Assembly: GCA_023431055.1 (NCBI GenBank)
Contig: JAEYXX010000148.1
Location: 1-40,174, forward strand
DNA from: Pseudomonadota bacterium
Lineage (GTDB): Bacteria; Pseudomonadota; Gammaproteobacteria; Pseudomonadales; Pseudomonadaceae
Direction: 5' to 3'
DNA length: 40,174 bases
Shown here: piece after piece, positions 17,682-24,730 of the stretch
Position numbering within the stretch: the stretch's first letter is position 1
Layout of the letters: each line of letters opens with the position of its first letter
Notes under the pieces: generated by a model
Seen by the model: the letters and a program-made list of their open reading frames with translations, nothing else
Told to the model about the DNA's origin: nothing
Database searches by the model: none
Position numbers and translations under genes: made by a program

Positions 17682-18175
17682 CAGTGCTGGTGCTTGCCGT
17701 GGTCGTGAGCATCACCATGATCATGGCCAGCCGGGGTCTCCTGCTGCACGGCCACCTCCACTTCGACGCTGCCGGCCTTCTCGAAGGTCAGCGTCAGCGG
17801 GAAACGCTCACCGGCCTTGGCCTGCTGCTTCAGGTTGAACAGCATGACGTGATAGCCCATGGGCTCGAACTTAACCTCGCCACCGGCCGGGATGGTCACG
17901 TCCTGCACCTGCTGCATCTTCATCACGCCATCTGCGTGTACGTGCTCGTGCAGTTCGGCCTTGCCGGCCACCGGGCTGCTGACTGTGAGCAGGCGATCGG
18001 CCTCGCTGCCATTGTTGTGCACGACGAAATAGGCCGCCGCGGTCGGCGCCACGGGCGGCATCTCGCGCGACCAGGGGTGGTCGATATGCAGTTCGCCGAC
18101 TTCGTACTCGTGGGCCTGGGCCAGCATCGCGGGCAGGATCAGAGCGAGGCCCAGCAGGTTTTTGCGCAGGTTCAT
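17681..18175 (-). CDS. PCuAC-family periplasmic copper chaperone
   Basis: A 164-residue periplasmic protein with a signal peptide ending LAQA. It has the complete copper(I) motif H-x10-M-x21-H-x-M: His76, Met87, His109, Met111. A C-terminal tail rich in His and Asp (HDHGDAHDHGKHQH) adds possible copper(II) ligands. PCuAC proteins deliver copper to cytochrome oxidase assembly. ATG 18175 was chosen because the signal peptide starts there and GGAG lies upstream; the frame is open further but shows no domain. It is coupled to the DUF2946 gene. Confidence 0.92.
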   Translation of the reverse strand: MNLRKNLLGLALILPAMLAQAHEYEVGELHIDHPWSREMPPVAPTAAAYFVVHNNGSEADRLLTVSSPVAGKAELHEHVHADGVMKMQQVQDVTIPAGGEVKFEPMGYHVMLFNLKQQAKAGERFPLTLTFEKAGSVEVEVAVQQETPAGHDHGDAHDHGKHQH

Positions 18176-18219
18176 ATGGGTTGTCTCCGGGTGGGTAAGG
18201 TCGAAAAACATGGCACGCC

Positions 18220-19617
18220 TCAATTGGCGAATCGGGTTCTGGGTAGCAAGCACAGCGAGCGGTCGAGCGCCCAAATCAGCAACAGCGAGGCGCCCACCAG
18301 CGGGAAGATCATGCCCAGCACGATCATCACGCCGATGGCGGTTTTCCAGCGCGGCAGGTCGTGGCGCAGCGGCGGTACGCCGAGGCGACCGGCCGGGCGG
18401 CGTTTCCACCAGAGCACCAGGCCGCTGAGCGAGCTGAAGATGATCAGCAGGCAGACCAGCGCCATCAGGATCTGGTTGGCCAGGCCGAACATCTTGCCTT
18501 CGTGCAGCTTCACACCGCTCTCCACGGCCCGCGCCACTGGGCCGTAGTCCGCCCAGCGCACGTCGGCCAGTACCGCACCGCTGTATTGATCCAGATGCAG
18601 CGTGGCGTCGTTGCGCGGGTCGTTGGCGAACAGCGCGACGGTGTAAACGCCCTGCTCGCCCTTGGGCAGGCTGATGCTGTAGCCAGGCTGCACACCACGC
18701 TCAGCCGCCGTGTCGACGACATGCTGCAGCAGGCTCGCGGAAGTTGCCGGGGCGCTATGTCCGGCATGGCCCTGGTGCGCGGCATGCGGATCGGACGCCG
18801 GCAGCGGCGTGACCTCCACCGCCCAGGCCACGGTTTGCTGGCTGCTGCTGTTGAGACTGCCGGTCAGTTGCCCGGACTTGGGCACGTCATCCCACATGGC
18901 GGCGGGGAAGTGGTTCCAGGCGCCAGCGAACTGCGCGCCCCAGTAGCCTGTCCAGGTTATGCCAGTGAGCAGCATGAACAACAGCAGCGCGCTGCCCCAG
19001 AAACCAGTAACCGCATGCAGGTCGCGCCACCACAAACGCCCGCGTGCGCTCAGGCGCGGCCACAGCACACCCGCCCCGCTGCTGCCCCGCGGCCACCACA
19101 GGTACATCCCGGACACCACCAGCACGATGCCCCAACCGGCGGCCAGCTCGATCAGGCGGTCACCGACGGTGCCGATCAGCAGATCGCCATGCAACTTGCG
19201 CGAGGCCGCCTGCAAATTCCACAGCGCATCCTGGGTGCCGAGAATGCTGCCGCTGTAGGGATCGACGAACAGGTTCAGATCGCGTCCATCCTGATTGATC
19301 ACGAACTGCGCGCTACGATCAGGCGCAGCAGGCGGCAGGTATTTGCTGACAGCGGCCTGCGGGTATGCCTCGCGGACGATGGCCAGTTGCTGATCGGCGC
19401 TCAGACGCTGCTCGGCGACCGGCACCTGCATCAGGTCGGCGTACATCCACGCATCGAGCTGCGGTTTGAACAGGTAGATCATCCCGGTGACCGACAGCAG
19501 GATCATGAACGGGATGACGAACAGCCCGGCATAGAAGTGCCAGCGCCAGGCCAGGTTGTAGAACGACGGCGCCGCACGCTCACGAGCAGGTGCGGTGCTA
19601 TTGGGGGAAGACGCCAT
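18220..19617 (-). CDS. PepSY-associated transmembrane protein (copper cluster)
   Basis: A 465-residue inner-membrane protein of the PepSY_TM family. The first helix is in WRWHFYAGLFVIPFMILLSV and is followed by TGMIYLFKPQ. A periplasmic PepSY loop with QLAIVREAYPQAAVSKY comes next, then ELAAGWGIVLVVSGMYLWWPRG, DLHAVTGFWGSALLLFMLLTG, and C-terminal helices around MALVCLLIIFSSLSGLVLWWKRR. Conserved histidines in the helices suggest haem or metal-linked electron transfer, as proposed for reductases paired with TonB receptors. ATG 19617 has GGAGAAAG upstream. It could reduce copper(II) after uptake by OprC, but this is inference. Confidence 0.88.
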   Translation of the reverse strand: MASSPNSTAPARERAAPSFYNLAWRWHFYAGLFVIPFMILLSVTGMIYLFKPQLDAWMYADLMQVPVAEQRLSADQQLAIVREAYPQAAVSKYLPPAAPDRSAQFVINQDGRDLNLFVDPYSGSILGTQDALWNLQAASRKLHGDLLIGTVGDRLIELAAGWGIVLVVSGMYLWWPRGSSGAGVLWPRLSARGRLWWRDLHAVTGFWGSALLLFMLLTGITWTGYWGAQFAGAWNHFPAAMWDDVPKSGQLTGSLNSSSQQTVAWAVEVTPLPASDPHAAHQGHAGHSAPATSASLLQHVVDTAAERGVQPGYSISLPKGEQGVYTVALFANDPRNDATLHLDQYSGAVLADVRWADYGPVARAVESGVKLHEGKMFGLANQILMALVCLLIIFSSLSGLVLWWKRRPAGRLGVPPLRHDLPRWKTAIGVMIVLGMIFPLVGASLLLIWALDRSLCLLPRTRFAN

Positions 19618-19697
19618 GAAGCTTTCTCCAGCCAGCCGCAGGCGTGAATGTGCGGCAAGGCATACGCATGATAGGGACGCCCAAACGGGCGGACGGA

Positions 19698-20084
19698 TCA
19701 GGCGAAAAAGGGAGAAGCGCGAGGGTTGGCGGGAGGCCAGCGATAACGGGCAAGCCGAGGGATATGCAGGGCTGGCAGCGCACGCACGCGTTCGGCAGCG
19801 AGCAAACCGAGCAGGCCGAAGAACGCCGCCAGGATGATCGCGCTGAACAGGCTGGCCAGGGCGCAGCCCGCACCGGTGGCCGGGTTCGGCGAGACGATAC
19901 CGGAGCCGTCCAGATCGGCGCCCGCGCCGAAGTTGCCTTCGAACGAACAGTACTGCCCGTCCAGACCGCTGAGCTGCATGCCGGCCATCTGGCCGTGGCT
20001 GATGGCGCAGACGAACGCACTGAACAGGATGCTGAAGTACAGCACCCAGGCGGTCAGTGAGCGGTCTTTGCGGGCCAGTTTCAT
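19698..20084 (-). CDS. DUF2946 family membrane protein (first gene of copper cluster)
   Basis: A 128-residue protein with an N-terminal helix (LTAWVLYFSILFSAFVCAIS), a loop with HGQMAGMQLSG and QYCSFEG, and a second helix (GCALASLFSAIILAAFFGLLGLL). Its spacing and Cys/His/Met content resemble the DUF2946 family; it is more diverged than the copy at 17307-17681. It is the promoter-proximal gene of the minus-strand copper cluster, 80 bp before the PepSY membrane protein. The two DUF2946 proteins may have complementary roles. Function is unknown. Confidence 0.75.
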   Translation of the reverse strand: MKLARKDRSLTAWVLYFSILFSAFVCAISHGQMAGMQLSGLDGQYCSFEGNFGAGADLDGSGIVSPNPATGAGCALASLFSAIILAAFFGLLGLLAAERVRALPALHIPRLARYRWPPANPRASPFFA

Positions 20085-20120
20085 GGGGCGCGACTCTAAA
20101 CAGAGGATGGCAGCACGGCA

Positions 20121-20139
20121 CTGCGGTGCATTGCCGCAG
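20121..20139. promoter_or_regulatory. Hairpin/dyad upstream of the copper cluster
   Basis: CTGCGG-TGCATTG-CCGCAG is a perfect six-base dyad 37 bp before the first copper-cluster gene on the minus strand. It could be an operator or a leader hairpin. I do not see a clear CopR box or Fur/Zur box nearby. Confidence 0.3.
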
Positions 20140-20181
20140 CGGTCAGGTGAAGGAGTCTAGCAGGCGTCCGGCACTTTATCG

Positions 20182-21096
20182 TCAACGCCAGGGCGCCGCT
20201 GCCAGCAGCGTCTCGCAACGCAGTTGCACAAACTCGCGCAGCAGATGCACCGCCTTGCTCAGTTGTGCCCGGTGCGCACACACCAGATACAACGGCGTCG
20301 GCTCGCCCAGCCAGCCGGGCAGCAGCACCTGCAGCCGGCCTTCGCGCACGTCGTCGGCCACGTCCAGCCAGGACTTATACACCACGCCCTGCCCGGCCAC
20401 GGCCCAGCGTCGGGTGACATCGGCATCGTCACACACCCGGTTGCCGGCAACGCTCATGACCATCTCGCGCTTGCCATCCTGAAAGCGCCAGCGGTCATGC
20501 ACGCGGCCGTGCAGCATGTACAGCAGGCAGTTGTGCTGGCGCAGCTCCTCCACCGTCTGCGGCGTACCCTGCCGCGCGAGATAGGCCGGCGAGGCGCAGA
20601 GCACGCGGCGATTGTCCGGTGCCACCGGCAAGGCCACCAGGCTGGAGTCTTCCGGCGCGCCATAGCGCAGGGCGATGTCCACCGGCTCGCGGAACAGATC
20701 GGCGACACGGTCGGCCAGCAGCAGGCGCAGCTGCAGTTGCGGATGCTCGCCCTGGAACTCGTCCAGCCAGGACAACAGGGTATTGCGACCGAAGTCCGAG
20801 GGTGCCGACAGCTGCAGCACTCCGCGAATACCGTCCTGGCTACCAGCCAGTTGCTGGCGCCCCTCCTCCAGGCTCTGCAAGGCCAGGCGCGCGTGCACCA
20901 GATACAGCTCGCCCTCGGGCGTCAGGCGCAGGCTGCGCGTCGAGCGCGCCAACAGGCGCACCTGCAGTTGCTGCTCCAGGCGCTTGAGGGCGGCACTGGC
21001 CACCGCCGGCGAGACATCCAGCAGCCGCGCGGCGGCAGAAAGGCTGCCGGTTTCGGCAGTACACACGAAGAGTTGCAGGTCGTCGAAACGCAGCAT
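20182..21096 (-). CDS. LysR-family transcriptional regulator
   Basis: A 304-residue full-length LysR regulator. The winged HTH spans about residues 1-60 (FDDLQLFVCTAETGSLSAAA, then VSPAVASAALKRLEQQL). The effector domain starts near residue 90 (GVLQLSAPSDFG) and includes DIALRYGAPEDSSLVALPV, the CrgA/DhcR-like subgroup pattern. It is divergent from the zinc-type dehydrogenase at 21213 with 116 bp between them, so that gene is its probable target. An AT-rich dyad with LysR T-N11-A geometry lies ten bases before its start, suggesting autoregulation. The inducer is unknown. Confidence 0.9.
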   Translation of the reverse strand: MLRFDDLQLFVCTAETGSLSAAARLLDVSPAVASAALKRLEQQLQVRLLARSTRSLRLTPEGELYLVHARLALQSLEEGRQQLAGSQDGIRGVLQLSAPSDFGRNTLLSWLDEFQGEHPQLQLRLLLADRVADLFREPVDIALRYGAPEDSSLVALPVAPDNRRVLCASPAYLARQGTPQTVEELRQHNCLLYMLHGRVHDRWRFQDGKREMVMSVAGNRVCDDADVTRRWAVAGQGVVYKSWLDVADDVREGRLQVLLPGWLGEPTPLYLVCAHRAQLSKAVHLLREFVQLRCETLLAAAPWR

Positions 21097-21105
21097 GGCG
21101 GCTCA

Positions 21106-21126
21106 CTTTCAAAATAATAATGAAAG
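21106..21126. promoter_or_regulatory. Candidate LysR-type operator
   Basis: CTTTCA-N9-TGAAAG is a perfect six-base dyad around an AT-rich centre, with T-N11-A spacing (21108 and 21120). It sits in the divergent gap between the LysR gene and the dehydrogenase gene and is much more AT-rich than its surroundings. Confidence 0.5.
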
Positions 21127-21212
21127 AGACTCTATCCGCAGGCGCTTTTTTCAACCAGCAGAACAGATGACCATGAGTCCTATCGCCTGAACCCGTAAAC
21201 CGGAGCCCTAGC

Positions 21213-22229
21213 ATGAAAGCCATCGCCTACTACCAATCCCTCCCGGTCGACCATCCCGAAGCATTGCTGGACGTGCAACTGGACGCTCCCTCACCCGGCC
21301 CGCATGACCTGCTGGTGGAGGTGCGTGCCATCTCGGTCAACCCGGTCGATACCAAGATCCGCAAAGGCGTCGCCCCCGAAAACGGTGCCGCCAAGGTACT
21401 GGGCTGGGACGCAGCCGGCGTGGTCAAGGACGTGGGCAGCGAAGTGACCCTGTTCCGACCTGGCGACCGGGTGTTCTACGCCGGCGCTATCGACCGTGCC
21501 GGGGCCAACAGTGAGCTGCACCTGGTCGACGAGCGCATCGTCGGCAAAATGCCGCAAAGCCTTTCGTTCGCCGAGGCGGCGGCCCTGCCGCTGACCGCCA
21601 TCACCGCCTGGGAGCTGCTGTTCGAGCGCCTGCAGATCGCCGAAGGCTCGACCGATCAGGGCCAGAGCCTGCTGATCGTCGGTGCGGCCGGCGGTGTTGG
21701 TTCGATCCTCACCCAGCTGGCGCGACGCCTGACCGGCCTGACCGTGATCGGCACCGCTTCGCGCCCGCAAACCCAGGTCTGGGTCCGTGAGCTGGGCGCA
21801 CATCATGTGATCGATCACGGCAAGCCGCTGAGCGAGGAACTGGCGCGCATTGGCGTCGGCCAGGTCACCCACGTCGCCAGCCTGACCCAGACTGACCAGC
21901 ACTACGCGCAACTGGTCGAATGCCTGCAGCCGCAGGGGCGTCTGGCGTTGATCGATGACCCGCTGCAACCACTGGACGTGATGCAGCTCAAGCGTAAGAG
22001 CCTGTCACTGCACTGGGAGCTGATGTTCACCCGCTCGCTGTACCAGACCGACGATATGATCGAGCAGCATCGCCTGCTGCAACGGGTGTCCGGGCTGGTC
22101 GACAGCGGCGTGCTCAGGACCACCCTCGGCGAGCATTTCGGCACCATCAACGCCGCCAACCTGCGCCGCGCCCATGCGCTGCTGGAAAGTGGCAAGGCCA
22201 AGGGCAAGATCGTGCTCGAAGGGTTTTGA
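21213..22229 (+). CDS. Zinc-type alcohol dehydrogenase-like / quinone oxidoreductase (MDR family)
   Basis: A 338-residue medium-chain dehydrogenase/reductase. GroES-like half: ISVNPVDTKIRKG and LGWDAAGVVKDVGSEVTLFRPGDRV. Rossmann half: LLIVGAAGGVGSILTQLARR (glycine motif near residues 155-163). It lacks the catalytic and structural zinc cysteines of true alcohol dehydrogenases, so despite the 'zinc-binding ADH' family name it probably acts as an NADPH:quinone or enone reductase. The end GKAKGKIVLEGF is typical of the family. The start is ATG 21213 after GGAGCCCTAGC. It is divergent from and probably controlled by the LysR gene. Confidence 0.88.
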   Translation: MKAIAYYQSLPVDHPEALLDVQLDAPSPGPHDLLVEVRAISVNPVDTKIRKGVAPENGAAKVLGWDAAGVVKDVGSEVTLFRPGDRVFYAGAIDRAGANSELHLVDERIVGKMPQSLSFAEAAALPLTAITAWELLFERLQIAEGSTDQGQSLLIVGAAGGVGSILTQLARRLTGLTVIGTASRPQTQVWVRELGAHHVIDHGKPLSEELARIGVGQVTHVASLTQTDQHYAQLVECLQPQGRLALIDDPLQPLDVMQLKRKSLSLHWELMFTRSLYQTDDMIEQHRLLQRVSGLVDSGVLRTTLGEHFGTINAANLRRAHALLESGKAKGKIVLEGF

Positions 22230-22263
22230 AGCCAATGGTGGTGGGTCTGTGGTGGGCTGGAGT

Positions 22264-22338
22264 GGTGGGCTGAAGCCCACCCTACGGTCGTGTCACGGCG
22301 TGTAGGATGGGCCGAGCAGCGATTCGTTTCAGCCCACC
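22264..22338. repeat. Inverted pair, GTGGGCTGAAGCCCACC family
   Basis: GGTGGGCTGAAGCCCACCCTACG (22264-22286) faces a longer unit at 22301-22338 (TGTAGGATGGGCCGAGCAGCG...TTTCAGCCCACC). The same asymmetric pair, a short and a long arm, recurs at 36711-36788. The remainder of the 275-bp gap to 22504 shows no further feature. Confidence 0.75.
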
Positions 22339-22504
22339 GCTTCGTTCGAGCCGGTCACGTTTCCTTCGCGGTACCGCTTATCGCAAAGCCGTCATCGCCC
22401 TGCTCGGCTGTTTGATCCACGTCAGAAAAAGGTCATGCACGAGGACTATGCTGAGCCTCCCCAACAAGCGCTGCGAGGCATCGCAGCTCAGGGAGGTGGT
22501 CAAC

Positions 22505-22687
22505 ATGAAGATTGTCGTCCAACCCTACGATCAGGGCGGCGAGCGCCTGTGGCAGGTCCGTCTGGATCAGCATTGCGTGAGTTTTCGCAGCGAAGCAGAG
22601 GCGCAGCAGTTCGTCGCCAGGCTGGAAGCACGACTGCTCGCGCCACACGTCCTGCCTGACTGGCCTGCGCAGCGTAAGGCGGGCTGA
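22505..22687 (+). CDS. Small hypothetical protein
   Basis: A 60-residue protein starting MKIVVQPYDQGGERLWQVRL, with a pattern of short strands followed by a helix (SEAEAQQFVARLEARLL). I do not recognise a named family; it resembles short DUF2188-like or regulatory proteins of pseudomonads only in general shape. AGGGAGGT precedes ATG 22505 with ideal spacing, the main reason to believe it. The frame is open upstream to 22307, but that part overlaps a repeat and lacks a good site. It is convergent with ttgR. Soluble; function unknown. Confidence 0.6.
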   Translation: MKIVVQPYDQGGERLWQVRLDQHCVSFRSEAEAQQFVARLEARLLAPHVLPDWPAQRKAG

Positions 22688-22704
22688 GGTTCGGCCCAGT
22701 GCCT

Positions 22705-22755
22705 TGCAGGCGCGGATTTATCCGCGATGCAATCGCGAATAAATTCGCTCCTACA
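22705..22755. repeat. REP-type inverted pair overlapping the ttgR stop codon
   Basis: TGCAGGCGCGGATTTATCCGCGA (22705-22727) faces TCGCGAATAAATTCGCTCCTACA (22733-22755). The last arm includes the ttgR stop codon (CTA at 22751-22753 on the plus strand), so the repeat supplies the end of the gene. Confidence 0.75.
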
Positions 22756-23386
22756 CCGGCATCAGGCGCAGCGCCGGGCTGCGCAGCATATCCAGCACGG
22801 TATCGACCAGCGCCGGGGCCTGGGCTGCCAGGTCGAAGTTGGGCACCAGCAGCCAGTTGGCCTCGATGCCTTCCATGTAGGCGTGCAGGCACATGGCTGC
22901 GCGCGCGCAATCCAGGTCGCTCGGCAACTGGCCCTTGTTGACCGCATTACCCAGCGCCTTGGCGATGCGCTGATCGCACTCGATGCTCAGCGCCTGCATG
23001 CGCTCGCGCAGGCCGAGCAGCTCACCGGTGTATTCGCACTTGTAACGCAGGATGTCGTGGGTGCGATGGGTCTGTGGCTCGCAGGCCAGACGCGTTAGTG
23101 CCTTGATCAACAACTCACGCATGCAGCCCAGCGGGTCCGGCTCGTCCTCGCTCTCGCTGGCACGCGCCAGTTCTTCGAGTGGTAGACGCAGGCGCTCGAG
23201 CATGGCCTGGAACAGGTCTATCTTGTTCTCGAAGTGCCAGTAAATGGCGCCGCGGGTGACGCCGGCCTCCTTCGCCACTTCGGCCAGAGACGCACGGGAA
23301 ACGCCTTGGGCATGGAACACCCGCTCGGCAGCATCGAGTATCTGCACTCGCGTCGCCTGCGCTTCTTCTTTGGTTCTTCTGGCCAT
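22751..23386 (-). CDS. ttgR: TtgR, TetR-family repressor of the ttgABC efflux pump
   Basis: A 211-residue TetR-family regulator. The opening MARRTKEEAQATRVQILDAA and the HTH ending AGVTRGAIYWHFENK are near-identical to TtgR/AcrR. The segment LARASESEDEPDPLGCMREL is especially diagnostic of TtgR. The C-terminal half binds hydrophobic drugs and plant phenolics in TtgR. It is divergent from ttgABC, with the recognisable TtgR operator in the 181-bp gap. It should repress both ttgR and the pump until an inducer binds. The stop lies inside a REP arm, and the C-terminus (SPALRLMPV) may differ slightly from other TtgR proteins for that reason. Confidence 0.92.
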   Translation of the reverse strand: MARRTKEEAQATRVQILDAAERVFHAQGVSRASLAEVAKEAGVTRGAIYWHFENKIDLFQAMLERLRLPLEELARASESEDEPDPLGCMRELLIKALTRLACEPQTHRTHDILRYKCEYTGELLGLRERMQALSIECDQRIAKALGNAVNKGQLPSDLDCARAAMCLHAYMEGIEANWLLVPNFDLAAQAPALVDTVLDMLRSPALRLMPV

Positions 23387-23461
23387 CTGTCTACCCGATT
23401 TCGCCTCTATGTAAAGCTCCGGTAAAGGAGGACGGGCGAGAGTATGCAGGCAGCTTTAGGC

Positions 23462-23492
23462 ATTTACAAACATTCACGTACGTAAGTATATT
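23462..23492 (+). promoter_or_regulatory. TtgR operator overlapping the ttgABC promoter
   Basis: The stretch contains ATTTACAAACATTC and GTAAGTATATT, matching the P. putida ttg operator as I recall it, with a central ACGTACGT palindrome (23476-23483). A sigma-70 promoter fits inside: TTTACA at 23463-23468, TATATT at 23487-23492, spacer 18. Repressor binding would therefore block the polymerase. Confidence 0.8.
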
Positions 23493-23567
23493 TCCCCATC
23501 GATTTTTTCCCCTGCCTTCGTCCCCTTCGCCCTTTGGGCCATGATTCGATAAAAACGAGGTTCTCAG

Positions 23568-24716
23568 ATGCACTCGAAGCCAGCCTTCGCTGTCTTGGTT
23601 TCCGCCATCGCCGTGGCAATGCTCGGTCTCACCGGCTGCCAGGAATCCAGCGCCCCACAAACCCAGCAAACGCCCCAGGTCGGAGTGGTCACGCTCGAAG
23701 CCAAACCCTTTGCACTGACCAGCGAGGTGCCAGGTCGGACCAGCGCCTATCGCATCGCCGAGGTGCGCCCACAGGTCAACGGCATCATCCAGAAGCGCCT
23801 GTTCACCGAGGGCAGCGAGGTCAAGGCCGGTCAGCAGCTGTACCAGATCGACCCGGCCACCTACGAAGCCGCCTACAAGAGCGCCCAGGCCACGCAGCTT
23901 TCCGCCAAGTCCCTGGCAGATCGCTACAAGCTACTGGTCAATGACAAGGCCGTCAGCCAGCAGGCCTACGACGAAGCCCGCGCCGCCAGCCTGCAGGCCG
24001 ACGCCGCACTGGAGCAGGCACGCATCGACCTGCGCTACACCAAGGTGATGGCGCCGATCAGCGGCCGCATCGGCCGTTCCGCCGTGACCGAAGGCGCACT
24101 GGTCAGCAACGGTCAAGCCAACGCCATGGCCACCATTCAGCAGCTCGATCCGATCTATGTCGACGTCACTCAGTCGAGCAAGGAACTGCTGCGCCTGCGC
24201 CGCGATCTGGCCGATGGCCGTCTGCAGAAGGCCAGCGAGAGCGCGGCCAAGGTCGCGCTGAAGCTGGAAGACGGCAGCCGCTACGCCCATGAAGGTACCC
24301 TGGAATTCTCCGAAGTCGCGGTGGACGAAAGCACCGGTTCGGTAACCCTGCGCGCGGTATTCCCCAATCCCGATCACCTGCTGCTGCCGGGCATGTTCGT
24401 GCATGCCGAGCTGCTTTCCGGGGTCAAGGAAAACGCCATCCTCGCCCCGCAGCAGGGTGTGACCCGTAACCAGCGCGGCGAGCCGACCGCGATGGTGGTC
24501 AACGCCGAGAACAAGGTGGAGCAGCGTGTGCTCAAGGCTGATCGTACCGCGGGCAATGCCTGGCTGGTCGAGGATGGCCTGAAGGAAGGCGACCGCCTGA
24601 TCACCGAGGGCCTGCAGTTCGTGCAGCCTGGCGCCGAGGTGAAGGCCGTGCCGGCGACGAACGTCAAGACCGAACAGCCTGCCCAAGGCGCCGAACAAGC
24701 CAACGGCCAGGACTAA
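23568..24716 (+). CDS. ttgA: TtgA, RND efflux periplasmic adaptor lipoprotein
   Basis: A 382-residue membrane-fusion protein of the AcrA/MexA/TtgA type. A lipoprotein signal peptide ends LGLTGC with lipidated Cys24. The lipoyl and hairpin region follows ([24 protein letters not shown], then [21 protein letters not shown]), then the second lipoyl half ([24 protein letters not shown]) and beta-barrel. It links the inner-membrane pump TtgB to the outer-membrane channel TtgC. GAGG lies seven bases before the ATG. It is the first gene of the operon and is controlled by TtgR. Confidence 0.95.
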   Translation: MHSKPAFAVLVSAIAVAMLGLTGCQESSAPQTQQTPQVGVVTLEAKPFALTSEVPGRTSAYRIAEVRPQVNGIIQKRLFTEGSEVKAGQQLYQIDPATYEAAYKSAQATQLSAKSLADRYKLLVNDKAVSQQAYDEARAASLQADAALEQARIDLRYTKVMAPISGRIGRSAVTEGALVSNGQANAMATIQQLDPIYVDVTQSSKELLRLRRDLADGRLQKASESAAKVALKLEDGSRYAHEGTLEFSEVAVDESTGSVTLRAVFPNPDHLLLPGMFVHAELLSGVKENAILAPQQGVTRNQRGEPTAMVVNAENKVEQRVLKADRTAGNAWLVEDGLKEGDRLITEGLQFVQPGAEVKAVPATNVKTEQPAQGAEQANGQD

Positions 24717-24730
24717 CGGAGAAGTACAGA

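Noticed and set aside
19618..20121. N-terminal extension of the PepSY membrane protein frame
   Set aside because: It covers the DUF2946 gene in another frame; ATG 19617 has a good ribosome site and begins the PepSY_TM sequence.
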